DNA of 39,284 bases. It comes from Bacteroidota bacterium (GTDB taxonomy: Bacteria; Bacteroidota; Bacteroidia; 2-12-FULL-35-15). Where the stretch lies: the NCBI GenBank assembly GCA_023251805.1, contig JAHEYB010000033.1, forward strand, positions 1-39,284, written 5' to 3'. How positions within the stretch are numbered: the stretch's first letter is position 1; each line of letters begins with the position of its first letter. The notes under the pieces are model-generated. The model saw nothing but the letters and a program-made list of their open reading frames with translations. It was not told the DNA's origin and did no database searches. Below, in pieces: positions 23,949-31,585 of the stretch. The position numbers and the translations under genes are program-made.

Positions 23949-25165
23949 TAATTTAATAAAGATTTATAAAAATCAGATAATTTATTACTGATAAGCTGGT
24001 TATCGTATTTTGTTTCAACCAATCGTCTGGCATTTTTACCAATCATTTCAGAAAATTCAGAATCGGACAAACATTTATCTATTGCATCAATAAATTCCTG
24101 TTCAGAATCAGCAATTAAAATATTTTTTTTGCTTTCACAATCAATTCCTTCTGCACCAATCGTTGTAGAAACAATTGCTTTACTCAAAGCCATTCCTTCT
24201 ATTATTTTCACTCTCATTCCTCCTCCCGATTGCAAAGGTACTATCATAATGGATTTAGAATTAATGAAACGGTGTGCATTCGTAATTTCTCCTTCAATAG
24301 TAACATTAGATAAACTTTCGGAGCCGGAAACATTCAATTTATATAATTCATCGGGCATATTCCTTCCTGCCAGATACAATTTAGCAGAAGGGTGTTTTGC
24401 AACAATCTTCATCCAGCTATTTTTTAAAAACCATGTTATACCATCAATATTAGGTCGCCAATCCATTGCTCCCAAATGAAACAGAGAAAATTTTTCTATT
24501 TTCGAATTATCAATTTTATATTTTTCCACATCAATTCCAAAAGGAATAGTAATCATTGGAAGCACACAACCTTCTTTTTTATAAATCATTGCATCTAATT
24601 CGGTAATTGTTGCAATGGCATCGTATTTATTAAGCAATCCTAATTCGTATTTTTTTAAGCGTTTGAAAAGGAAATTTAAATACATGCGTTTAAATCCGCT
24701 CTCAGTGTTTTTTGTAAGTCGCTCCCAAATCATAAACTCTACATTGTGCGAACGAAGAATCACTTTTGCTGTTGAATGTTTTCGGATTGTAGCTAAATAA
24801 GGAGTAACAAATATTGATTCTAACTGAATCACATCGTATTGCTCGGAACTTAATCGCTGTATTAATGCCTCCTCAAATTCTTTTGAATAAAAACGAATAA
24901 CATTATACGATTTGCTTGAAAATAAATTTAAAAAAGCAGGAAATGCCTTTACTGAAGTGTCTATGTAAACCGATTGATAATTTGTTTTATTTCGATAGTC
25001 AACTTCAATCGTCTCCTCTTTAATAAAATATTGAGGAGTAGAAATTGCTAAAACATGAACTATATTACCCTGAGAAATTAATCCTTCAGTAAGTATATTC
25101 ATCGCCAAACTGCCACCGTCTTTAGGAGAAAAAGGAACTTTAGGACAAATCTGTAATATTTTCAT
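23948..25165 (-). CDS. GT4-type glycosyltransferase
   Basis: A 405-residue GT-B-fold glycosyltransferase. It begins ILQICPKVPFSPKDGGSLAMN, with the acceptor-side glycine loop. The Rossmann halves are joined near ITIPFGIDVEKYKI, followed by SLFHLGAMDWRPNIDGITWFL, LYLAGRNMPDEL, VTIEGEITNAHRFINSKSIMIVPLQSGGGMRVKIIEGMALSKAIVSTTIGAEGI. The segment SGGGMRVKIIEGMA is the diphosphate and nucleotide-binding stretch with the conserved Glu. Its stop shares a base with the next gene's start and its start is 2 bp from the LptF/G gene, so these three are one operon that likely builds a surface glycan or glycolipid. Confidence 0.87.
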   Translation of the reverse strand: MKILQICPKVPFSPKDGGSLAMNILTEGLISQGNIVHVLAISTPQYFIKEETIEVDYRNKTNYQSVYIDTSVKAFPAFLNLFSSKSYNVIRFYSKEFEEALIQRLSSEQYDVIQLESIFVTPYLATIRKHSTAKVILRSHNVEFMIWERLTKNTESGFKRMYLNFLFKRLKKYELGLLNKYDAIATITELDAMIYKKEGCVLPMITIPFGIDVEKYKIDNSKIEKFSLFHLGAMDWRPNIDGITWFLKNSWMKIVAKHPSAKLYLAGRNMPDELYKLNVSGSESLSNVTIEGEITNAHRFINSKSIMIVPLQSGGGMRVKIIEGMALSKAIVSTTIGAEGIDCESKKNILIADSEQEFIDAIDKCLSDSEFSEMIGKNARRLVETKYDNQLISNKLSDFYKSLLN

Positions 25166-25167
25166 AC

Positions 25168-26598
25168 TTATTGAACAGATTTTTTTCTTGTAAACAATTT
25201 CTTTACTGGGTCGATATAAGCATTCATATCAAACAGCGTACTATCTGATGTTGCTTTTATTGTAAGAAAAATTCCTATTGGTAATAATATGGCCGTTGCC
25301 ATCCACATTCCTTGATAAGGAAGCACTTCTCCTTCTTTGGCTAATTTCTCCCCTGTGATGGATAAAATATGAAAGCTTATAAAAAATACTACGGATACTA
25401 CAACGGGCATTCCTAATCCACCTTTTCGAATAATTGCACCCAAGGGAGCACCAATAAAAAACAAAACCAAACAAGCAATGGAAAGTGTGAATTTTCTGTG
25501 CCATTCCACATTACATCTGAAAATGGAATATTCTTCTGACATAATATCTGTATCCATTCCTTCTGCAGCAGCTTTTGCATTGCGTACCATATTTGTGGCT
25601 GCTTCAATAATATTAAGCTTCTGCGCTTTTGATAAGTTTACAAAATAGTCTTTCGATTTTGCTTCAATTTTATTTGAATCCATCTGAGCAATAAATTTTG
25701 TTGATTTACTGTAGTATGAATTATTCAAATGTTTACCAAAATTGTTTTTGCGAATTTCATTTTTAAGAGTTAAAGAATCGGCAGCTACATTCAGCTGAGC
25801 AAGTGTCATCATCTGATAATTACTCTTAAACAAATCTTCATTCGTGCGATTCATTTTAAATTCCGATAAATCAAAACGAATAACACGTTCTTCAAATTTG
25901 TCTCTTACTAATGGTCGGGTTTGTATATCTTTTGGATTATCATTCATTTCTTTATAACTCACTCCATCTTTTAATGACAATACCAAAAACATTTTATCAG
26001 CAGTTTCTTCCATTCTTCCCCACTTGGCCGACAAAACAGTAGTATTACCTTTCATATCACGATGATCATAAATCATAATATCTCCCAAGGTTTTTCCATC
26101 TTTTTCTTTTTTATCTACGCGAATGCTAAAACCTTGAATGCTATTATTAAAAACGCCTTCTTTAAATAGTAATGCAGGTTTTGATTCACGCACATCGTAT
26201 AATAATGAGCCTGCTTTTAAATTGGTATAGGGTAATATATTGTTTGAAAAATAAAAAGCGGCAATGGATAAACACAGCGTTGTCGCAATTAAAGGGGACA
26301 TTACTTTTTGCAAGGATAATCCCGAACTCTTCATTGCTGTTAACTCAAAATGTTCTCCTAAATTCCCAAATGTCATTAAAGATGAAAGTAAAATGGCTAA
26401 GGGCAAAGCCATTGGTATGGTTGTAAGTGAGAAATAGAAAAATAATTCTGCCAAAATACTAGCATCAATTCCTTTTCCTACAAAATCGTCAATGTATTTA
26501 AAAATAAACATCATAAAAAAAACAAACATCGCAATGAAGAACGTCATAACGAAAGGACCGACATAGGATTTTAATATGAATTTATAGAGTGTTTTCAT
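25168..26598 (-). CDS. LptF/LptG (YjgP/YjgQ) family permease
   Basis: A 476-residue inner-membrane protein of the LPS-export ABC transporter (LptB2FG type). Three hydrophobic segments lie in the first 120 residues (FVMTFFIAMFVFFMMFIF, LFFYFSLTTIPMALPLAILL and a third near LIATTLCLSIAAFYFSN). A periplasmic domain of about 230 residues follows (GVFNNSIQGFSIRVDKKEKDG), with three more membrane segments at the end (FTLSIACLVLFFIGAPLGAIIRKGGLGM onward). That is the LptF/G pattern; which of the two it is cannot be decided, and Bacteroidota often carry both. It heads an operon with two glycosyltransferases, linking lipopolysaccharide transport with glycan synthesis. A -7 box lies 18 bases upstream of its start. 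Confidence 0.88.
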   Translation of the reverse strand: MKTLYKFILKSYVGPFVMTFFIAMFVFFMMFIFKYIDDFVGKGIDASILAELFFYFSLTTIPMALPLAILLSSLMTFGNLGEHFELTAMKSSGLSLQKVMSPLIATTLCLSIAAFYFSNNILPYTNLKAGSLLYDVRESKPALLFKEGVFNNSIQGFSIRVDKKEKDGKTLGDIMIYDHRDMKGNTTVLSAKWGRMEETADKMFLVLSLKDGVSYKEMNDNPKDIQTRPLVRDKFEERVIRFDLSEFKMNRTNEDLFKSNYQMMTLAQLNVAADSLTLKNEIRKNNFGKHLNNSYYSKSTKFIAQMDSNKIEAKSKDYFVNLSKAQKLNIIEAATNMVRNAKAAAEGMDTDIMSEEYSIFRCNVEWHRKFTLSIACLVLFFIGAPLGAIIRKGGLGMPVVVSVVFFISFHILSITGEKLAKEGEVLPYQGMWMATAILLPIGIFLTIKATSDSTLFDMNAYIDPVKKLFTRKKSVQ

Positions 26599-26615
26599 TT
26601 ATGAGTAATGGTTTA

Positions 26616-26623
26616 CAAATATA
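26616..26623 (-). promoter_or_regulatory. -7 box TATATTTG for the LptF/G operon
   Basis: The minus strand reads TATATTTG (26623-26616), an exact TAnnTTTG match 17 bases before the ATG at 26598. No clear TTTG -33 box is present; the expected place is next to repeat copy C. Confidence 0.55.
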
Positions 26624-26645
26624 GCAATAAGTGTGCTAGAAAAAT

Positions 26646-26833
26646 AGAACGCAGATCTTCATGATTTTCATGATAAAAACGGATTTATTCGTTTTTGTGA
26701 AAGAAAAATTACTATAAAAAGGATTCTAAAAGACCATCTGCAATGGCGATGGATCCATTGTTAATCATAAAAAGTAGAATGAATAAAATTTAAAATCAGC
26801 GTAAATCATGAAAATCCTTTAAATCTGCGTTCC
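26646..26833. repeat. MITE-like element, copy C (diverged)
   Basis: About 188 bp with imperfect inverted ends: AGAACGCAGATCTTCATGAT at the left, and a right end finishing AAATCTGCGTTCC. The ends match copies A and B, but the interior is different. It has a CAATGG/CCATTG palindrome near 26743-26762 in place of the CGCC/GGCG hairpin. It fills the gap between the divergent LptF/G and GT2 genes and contains no gene. Confidence 0.6.
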
Positions 26834-26862
26834 ATTCCTCCTAGCATAATGACTAATTTTAG

Positions 26863-26870
26863 TATTTTTG
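26863..26870 (+). promoter_or_regulatory. -7 box TATTTTTG for the GT2 gene
   Basis: TATTTTTG matches TAnnTTTG exactly and ends 18 bases before the ATG at 26889. A -33 box is not evident. Confidence 0.45.
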
Positions 26871-26888
26871 CTTCCAAGAATACATCAA

Positions 26889-27638
26889 ATGATAAACAAT
26901 AAAAAAGTAGTTGTGGTTTTGCCTGCTTACAACGCGGCACTGACACTCGAAAAAACATATAAGGAAATTCCTTTCGACATTGTGGATGAAGTAGTGCTTG
27001 TAGATGACGTGAGCAAGGACGATACCATTGAAGTGGCAACCCGCATTGGTATCAAACATGTAATCAAGCATCAAAAAAACAGAGGATATGGTGGAAATCA
27101 AAAATCCTGCTACGATAAAGCATTAGAATTAGGTGGCGATATCGTAATAATGCTTCACCCCGATTATCAATACACGCCTCTTTTAATCCAATCTATGGCG
27201 CACATCATTGCTAACGACCTATATCCTGTTGTGTTTGGTTCTCGTATTTTAGGGAAAGGTGCTTTGAAAGGCGGTATGCCGATGTATAAATACATTTTCA
27301 ATCGTTGTTTAACGCTTTCGCAAAACATTTTAATCAATCAAAAATTATCGGAGTACCATACAGGTTATCGCGCTTTTTCAAGAGAAGTATTGGAAACAGT
27401 AAACTACGAAGCTAATAACGATGATTTTGTTTTTGATAATGAAATGATTTCTCAAATTTTTATGGCCGGCTTCGAAATTGCTGAAATAACTTGCCCGACT
27501 AAATATTTTCCAGAAGCATCATCCATCAACTTTAGCAGAAGTGCCAAATATGGAATGGGGGTATTGCGCGTTTCTTTCACGCATTTCTTTTATAACCTTG
27601 GACTAAATAAGTGTAAACGTTACGAAAAGAAGAAATAA
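26889..27638 (+). CDS. GT2-family (DPM1-like) glycosyltransferase
   Basis: A 249-residue GT-A-fold transferase. The ATG at 26889 is preferred; an upstream TTG at 26868 overlaps the promoter box. The nucleotide-binding start VVVVLPAYNAALTLEKTY, the DEVVLVDDVSKDDT segment, VIKHQKNRGYGGNQKSCYDKAL and the metal-site region VIMLHPDYQYTP (HPD in the DxD position) are those of the dolichol-phosphate-mannose-synthase-like subgroup. A C-terminal YHTGYRAFSREVLE follows. There is no membrane helix. Such enzymes often charge a polyprenyl phosphate with a sugar that a GT39/GT83 membrane enzyme then uses, and exactly such a gene lies next to it (convergent, stop codons 2 bp apart). Confidence 0.85.
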   Translation: MINNKKVVVVLPAYNAALTLEKTYKEIPFDIVDEVVLVDDVSKDDTIEVATRIGIKHVIKHQKNRGYGGNQKSCYDKALELGGDIVIMLHPDYQYTPLLIQSMAHIIANDLYPVVFGSRILGKGALKGGMPMYKYIFNRCLTLSQNILINQKLSEYHTGYRAFSREVLETVNYEANNDDFVFDNEMISQIFMAGFEIAEITCPTKYFPEASSINFSRSAKYGMGVLRVSFTHFFYNLGLNKCKRYEKKK

Positions 27639-27640
27639 AA

Positions 27641-29278
27641 TTACTTTTTAGGCAATCTCAGCCAAAACACAAATCCGTTCTTGCGATAAATTTCCTTTAA
27701 TTCAGAATAGTACTTTGCAACATCATCCAAAGCTGTAATTTTACTAACAAAATATACTGGTTTATCAATTTCTCCGCGACTCAACCAATCGGAATTATAA
27801 CTACTTTGATTTGTTTGAAGTTGCTTTTTGGTATAAAACAGATGCGCATAGCTTTTAAAACTGATGGTCTCCACATAACAATCTTTTCCTTGTAGATATT
27901 CATAAAATTCAATTGCTGCTCCTTGAGAATATTGTTCTATTCGAGGAACAACAACAACCGAAGCAATATTTACAGCAAACAAACTAAACGAAAAAATTCC
28001 AACAATACCCCATTTTATTTTTCCTTGCTTAATCAGCAACAACATCCCTCCTACTCCAACAATTAAAACAATTCCAATCAACCATTCTGCTCCAGACCAA
28101 GCAACTGTTGTTTTTAAATTTTCTACAGCAAATTTATCTTTGATGTAATCGCTATCAATTAATGTTTGTTTGTATTTGTCAATAATCGGCAATGCAGAGA
28201 TCGCAATGCCAATAATACTTGCGAAGACCATCAACAAAACGTTTGTACTTTTTTTCCACTTCAACTCTCCAGCTACCAATTTATACACAACGTATGCCCC
28301 TAAAAAACTCAAAGGAAAATAACACAAAGATGAGTAATGAACAATTTTTGTTTTCACCAAACTAAATAAAATCAGTACGACCCAAAACAAAATCAGCATC
28401 CACAATTTAAAATGTTTTTGGTACGGTGTGTCATAAGAACTTCTTCTAAATGCTCTTAAAGCGAATATAGACAGAGGAAAACAACCAATCAACAATACAA
28501 TCCAATGATAAAAAAACGGACCGCCATGACCTGCATCCTGTGTATTAAACAAGCGTACCTGATAGATAAAAAATTCTTTTATAATGTCTGCATGGCCCGT
28601 TACAGCCAACATTAAAAACCACAACCCTCCAACAAATGAAACAGCCAAGGCATAGATAAAAATGTGTCTCACGCTCATAAAAGATTGAAAACGCTTTAAA
28701 GCCCAAAACGTTCCTATGCACAATCCTAAAATTAATCCGGCAACAGGACCTTTTGTTAAAATTGCCAATCCAATGAATATGGCAGAATAAATAAGTTGCT
28801 TTGTATTTTTATTATTGGTAAAACCAATAAAAAAATATATTCCTAAAAAAATAAAAAGATTAAACCAAGGATCAATGATTCCCGATTTAAAGTAAAAATT
28901 AGGAAGAAATGACCCTGCATAAGCCAACACCCAAAATAAGCCAAAACGCTCATCCACTAATCGTCTTCCAATGTTAAACAAAACCAAAAGCGTAACAACG
29001 CCACAAATAGCATTGGGTAAACGAGCAGCAAATTCATTTATTCCAAATAAAGACATTGACAAAGCCTGCATCCAAATAAAAATGGGCGGTTTTTCCCAAA
29101 AAGCCTGATAATTTATTTTAACAGAAAAATAATCGTGAGTAACAAGCATTTCACGCGCACACTCTGCAAAATTAATTTCATCCCAATCAAATAAATGTAC
29201 AGCACCCAAAAAAGGAACAAACAAAAGTGCTGCTCCAATCGCTATAACAATATTATATCTGAAAGCACTAGCGTTCAT
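27641..29278 (-). CDS. GT39/ArnT-like membrane glycosyltransferase
   Basis: A 545-residue integral membrane protein with about 11-13 hydrophobic segments. I start at ATG 29276-29278 (MNASAFRYNIVIAIG), which overlaps the upstream gene by 11 bp; the frame remains open further upstream inside that gene. The first periplasmic loop has FDWDEINFAECAREML, with the Asp-Glu pair used by the PMT/ArnT superfamily, then FWEKPPIFIWMQALSMSLFGINEFAARLPNAI. These enzymes transfer a sugar from a polyprenyl phosphate carrier to lipid A, a glycan or a protein. The target is not determinable. It follows a PAP2 phosphatase gene and faces a DPM1-like GT2 gene, which together suggest a lipid-linked sugar modification route. 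Confidence 0.85.
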   Translation of the reverse strand: MNASAFRYNIVIAIGAALLFVPFLGAVHLFDWDEINFAECAREMLVTHDYFSVKINYQAFWEKPPIFIWMQALSMSLFGINEFAARLPNAICGVVTLLVLFNIGRRLVDERFGLFWVLAYAGSFLPNFYFKSGIIDPWFNLFIFLGIYFFIGFTNNKNTKQLIYSAIFIGLAILTKGPVAGLILGLCIGTFWALKRFQSFMSVRHIFIYALAVSFVGGLWFLMLAVTGHADIIKEFFIYQVRLFNTQDAGHGGPFFYHWIVLLIGCFPLSIFALRAFRRSSYDTPYQKHFKLWMLILFWVVLILFSLVKTKIVHYSSLCYFPLSFLGAYVVYKLVAGELKWKKSTNVLLMVFASIIGIAISALPIIDKYKQTLIDSDYIKDKFAVENLKTTVAWSGAEWLIGIVLIVGVGGMLLLIKQGKIKWGIVGIFSFSLFAVNIASVVVVPRIEQYSQGAAIEFYEYLQGKDCYVETISFKSYAHLFYTKKQLQTNQSSYNSDWLSRGEIDKPVYFVSKITALDDVAKYYSELKEIYRKNGFVFWLRLPKK

Positions 29279-29921
29279 TTTTGAAAAAATTAACAAGGGA
29301 TCTTTCCATCCATGGATGATTTTTCTTTTGAATAAAATAGAAAACAATTAAGGTAGTAGTAACTCCGATAATCGAACCGGCATACACATCTTCAAAAAAA
29401 TGTTGTGATAAATAAATTCTGGAATAACCAGTCAACAATCCTAACAGCAAGAACAGGATTTTGTAAAATCTGTTTTCAACCACCACCGCAAATGAAAAGT
29501 ATAATGCAAAAGCACAGGTGGTATGTCCTGATGGAAAACTATTGTACATATGATTTTCAATTCCGGGAACAAAATATAATTCTTGCAAACCTTCAAAGAA
29601 TTTTTTAGGCCGAACTACATCGTCAAAAATAAATTGCTTTAAACCTTGGGTGATAAGAGCAGAAATAACATTGGAAAGAGCGGCAATAATAAAATAACGA
29701 TACTTTATTCCCAACATCATTAAAATTAAAATAGTTGCTGTAAAACCATCTCCTAAATAAGTAGTGTACGTGTTTAGTGTATCGAAAAATGAATTATGAA
29801 ATGAATTAAAAGTAAGGTGGGTTTCCGCTTTTGAGTTGACAATAATAATGACCGCTCCAATGATGAGGAAAAGAAAATATGGTAATAAAAATGAAAGATT
29901 ATTTTTAAAGATGGCTTTCAC
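29268..29921 (-). CDS. PAP2-family membrane phosphatase
   Basis: A 217-residue membrane protein of the type 2 phosphatidic acid phosphatase family. It starts at GTG (29919-29921), since the nearby ATG is out of frame. About six hydrophobic segments surround the three catalytic motifs: KQFIFDDVVRPKKF (motif 1), YNSFPSGHTTCAFAL (motif 2, PSGH) and GYSRIYLSQHFFEDVYAGSIIG (motif 3, SRxxxxxHFxxDV). All catalytic residues are present. Members act on undecaprenyl pyrophosphate, lipid A phosphates or phosphatidate in the outer face of the inner membrane. It is 18 bp after the START-domain gene and overlaps the GT39-like gene, so the three are likely one operon. Confidence 0.88.
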   Translation of the reverse strand: MKAIFKNNLSFLLPYFLFLIIGAVIIIVNSKAETHLTFNSFHNSFFDTLNTYTTYLGDGFTATILILMMLGIKYRYFIIAALSNVISALITQGLKQFIFDDVVRPKKFFEGLQELYFVPGIENHMYNSFPSGHTTCAFALYFSFAVVVENRFYKILFLLLGLLTGYSRIYLSQHFFEDVYAGSIIGVTTTLIVFYFIQKKNHPWMERSLVNFFKNER

Positions 29922-29939
29922 ATCAAAAGAATAAGATGA

Positions 29940-30986
29940 TTAATTAGAGCCGAGAACACCCAACAATTTATTCACTTGACTATCCCACAACAATTTTGAC
30001 GTTTGCATATCAGAAGCTTCATCGGCAAAATCAATTATAAGTAAAGAAATATCACCTGTCAGTTCATCTTTTTCAATACGAAACTCAAAATACATTCCCT
30101 CCGGTTTATCAATCCAACTCAAACGAATAAATTTCTCTTCTTTGAAGCCAAGCAATTTTGCCTTTTGCTCACTGCCATCCCAGAAAAAAGTAAATATTCC
30201 ATCGCGAATATTAACATCGTCAGCAAACCACTCTGACAAACCGCTTGGTGTAGTTATAAATTCATAAAGTATACCCGCAGAAGTACGAATTACATATTCT
30301 AATTCAAACCTTCCCTTCGGTTCTTTTTTAGGAATAGAACCTGTCCTTTTGCCACTCTCCGAAGGAGCAACTGTAAGCGAGGTCATTGGGTTAACAAATG
30401 TTTTTAATATTTTAGGAACTTTCGGACCCGATTTTTTCTTTTTCGTACTTTGAATGAGCTGTTCGATTAATTCATCGTGAACAATTTCTGGTTCTCCATC
30501 ATCTTCTCCGTCCTTTTTCTTGGGCTTTCTCCCACCTTTTCCTCTTGGTTTTTTATCTTTAAGAAGCTTTATCTTTTCAAGCTTTTCCGTTTTTACAACC
30601 AGCACAATTTTCTTTTCTTTCAAAGGCTTAGAAGCACTTTTCGATTTCGCAATCTCCACTTTAGAAACTGGCTTTTTAACCACCTTTAATGGTTTTGCTG
30701 CTTTCTTAACAATTGGTTTTGCTATTTTTTTTGCAACAACCTTTTTTGTTGAAGCTTTTGATACCTTCCCGCCTGCCGGACGGGCAGGTTTAACCACTTT
30801 TATAACCTTCTTCGTCTTTGCTTTCAATACTTTAACAGGTTTTTTGGTTGCTTTTACAGGCTTAGAAGCCTTTTTAGGGGGCGACTTCTTAGCTGGCTTC
30901 TTAACAGAAGCCTTTTTAGCTGGCTTGGATTTAGCCGATTTTATATTTTTTTTCACCTTTTTGGGTGAATTTTTCTTCTTAGCCAT
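29940..30986 (-). CDS. Lysine/alanine-rich (histone H1-like) protein fused to START-like domain
   Basis: A 348-residue protein; I start at ATG 30984-30986 (MAKKKNSPKK), seven codons inside the open frame. Residues about 1-150 are almost only Lys, Ala, Pro, Val and Ser in repeats such as KKPAKKSPPKKASKPVKATK, like bacterial histone H1 tails. A second basic linker (GKGGRKPKKKDGEDDGE) leads to the C-terminal 125 residues, FELEYVIRTSAGILYEFITTPSGLSEWFADDV onward to KLLWDSQVNKLLGVLGS. This part resembles the Bacteroidota START_2/AHSA1-like (SRPBCC) domain. The stand-alone domain is usually about 130 residues, so the tail is an addition. DNA or RNA binding by the tail is inference. Within it ARPAGG is encoded by a palindromic repeat (30772-30788). 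Confidence 0.75.
   Translation of the reverse strand: MAKKKNSPKKVKKNIKSAKSKPAKKASVKKPAKKSPPKKASKPVKATKKPVKVLKAKTKKVIKVVKPARPAGGKVSKASTKKVVAKKIAKPIVKKAAKPLKVVKKPVSKVEIAKSKSASKPLKEKKIVLVVKTEKLEKIKLLKDKKPRGKGGRKPKKKDGEDDGEPEIVHDELIEQLIQSTKKKKSGPKVPKILKTFVNPMTSLTVAPSESGKRTGSIPKKEPKGRFELEYVIRTSAGILYEFITTPSGLSEWFADDVNIRDGIFTFFWDGSEQKAKLLGFKEEKFIRLSWIDKPEGMYFEFRIEKDELTGDISLLIIDFADEASDMQTSKLLWDSQVNKLLGVLGSN
30772..30788. repeat. Palindromic repeat inside the lysine-rich coding sequence
   Basis: CCTGCCGGACGGGCAGG is an inverted repeat of the same family as 8711-8726 and 31396-31415. It encodes ARPAGG within an otherwise Lys/Val/Ala stretch and keeps the frame. Confidence 0.6.
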
Positions 30987-31132
30987 TACAATAGTAGATT
31001 TTAACAAATCTTCGCAATATATAAAAAAATATTAATCTTCCACTAGTGATGTTTTGTTAAAAATACTAAAAAGGTTGTTTAGCTTTAAAACGGAGGCGAA
31101 TCTATAATAAATTGTTTATCAACATGTTAAAA

Positions 31133-31163
31133 TAAGAAGCCCTTGATAATCAAGGGCTTCTTA
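31133..31163 (-). terminator. Terminator hairpin after the tRNA
   Basis: TAAGAAGCCCTTG and CAAGGGCTTCTTA are perfectly complementary over 13 bp around a 5-base loop, and on the minus strand the stem is followed by TTTT. It lies 32 bp past the 3' end of the intact tRNA and upstream of the START-domain gene. Confidence 0.65.
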
Positions 31164-31191
31164 GTCCTCCTGCGCTGAAGCTTCGGAGGAC
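31164..31191. repeat. Palindromic repeat between tRNA and terminator
   Basis: GTCCTCC (31164-31170) and GGAGGAC (31185-31191) form a 7-bp stem, and the interval contains GAAGCTTC. It directly abuts the terminator stem and lies 4 bp from the tRNA end. Confidence 0.55.
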
Positions 31192-31195
31192 AATG

Positions 31196-31269
31196 TAGCG
31201 AAAGGGGGAGTCGAACCCCCGACCTCAGGGTTATGAATCCTGCGCTCTAACCATCTGAGCTACCTCGCC
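31196..31269 (-). tRNA. tRNA-Met (anticodon CAU)
   Basis: The 74-base gene reads GGCGAGG-TA-GCTC-AGATGGTTA-GAGC for the acceptor and D arm. The anticodon arm is CAGGA-TTCATAA-CCCTG with anticodon CAT at 31235-31233. A 5-base variable loop and a perfect T arm GGGGG-TTCGACT-CCCCC follow. The acceptor 3' strand TTTCGCT pairs with GGCGAGG using four G-U pairs, and the anticodon stem has one A-C mismatch at its base. CCA is not encoded. It lacks the mismatch at the acceptor end typical of initiator tRNA, so elongator Met is most likely; a lysidine-modified tRNA-Ile cannot be excluded. Confidence 0.88.
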
Positions 31270-31300
31270 ATTTATTTCAATACTTTCAATTTTAACTATT

Positions 31301-31424
31301 AAGGAGTTGAACCCCTGTCCGCCTGGGCGGATATAAATCCTGCGCTCCCCGCCCGAACGGCTGACCCGTTCAGTCGGGCGGGTAACCATCTGAGCCCTGC
31401 CTACCGGCAGGCAGGTACCTCGCC
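31301..31424 (-). pseudogene. tRNA copy broken by three palindromic insertions
   Basis: On the minus strand this copy starts with the same GGCGAGGTA as the intact tRNA (31424-31416). A 20-bp palindrome is inserted at 31415-31396, then GCTC-AGATGGTTA follows, then a 35-bp palindrome with CCCGCCCGA/TCGGGCGGG arms (31382-31348). Next come GAGCGCAGGATTTATA, a 14-bp palindrome TCCGCCCAGGCGGA (31331-31318), and a degenerate T arm CAGGGGTTCAACTCC. The acceptor 3' strand is missing. With the insertions removed, the first 34 bases are identical to the intact gene 31 bp downstream. It cannot fold as a normal tRNA unless spliced, so I call it a pseudogene. Confidence 0.75.
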
Positions 31425-31442
31425 ATATGGTTTTTGAGGGCG

Positions 31443-31450
31443 CAAATATA
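31443..31450 (-). promoter_or_regulatory. -7 box TATATTTG for the tRNA locus
   Basis: The minus strand reads TATATTTG (31450-31443), an exact consensus match, 18 bases upstream of the broken tRNA. No other promoter is visible before the intact tRNA, so both copies would be read in one transcript that ends at the hairpin at 31163-31133. Confidence 0.55.
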
Positions 31451-31585
31451 GTATTTATCTTTTTAATTGAGAATTTTTTTGATTTTAACAATTTACCATC
31501 CACTATAAAAACCTAAAGCTTATTAATTAATTTTACTTTAGTCCTAGATATGAATTCTGACTTAGAATTATACCACTATTATTAT

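Noticed and set aside
30520..31035. Long open frame antisense to the lysine-rich gene
   Set aside because: Its Phe/Leu-rich product is just the reverse reading of AAA/AAG and GCN codons; the lysine-rich frame has the START-like domain and a sensible start.
31231..31503. 90-codon open frame across the tRNA locus
   Set aside because: It runs through the intact tRNA, the broken tRNA and three palindromes; the product is repeat-derived and has no domain.
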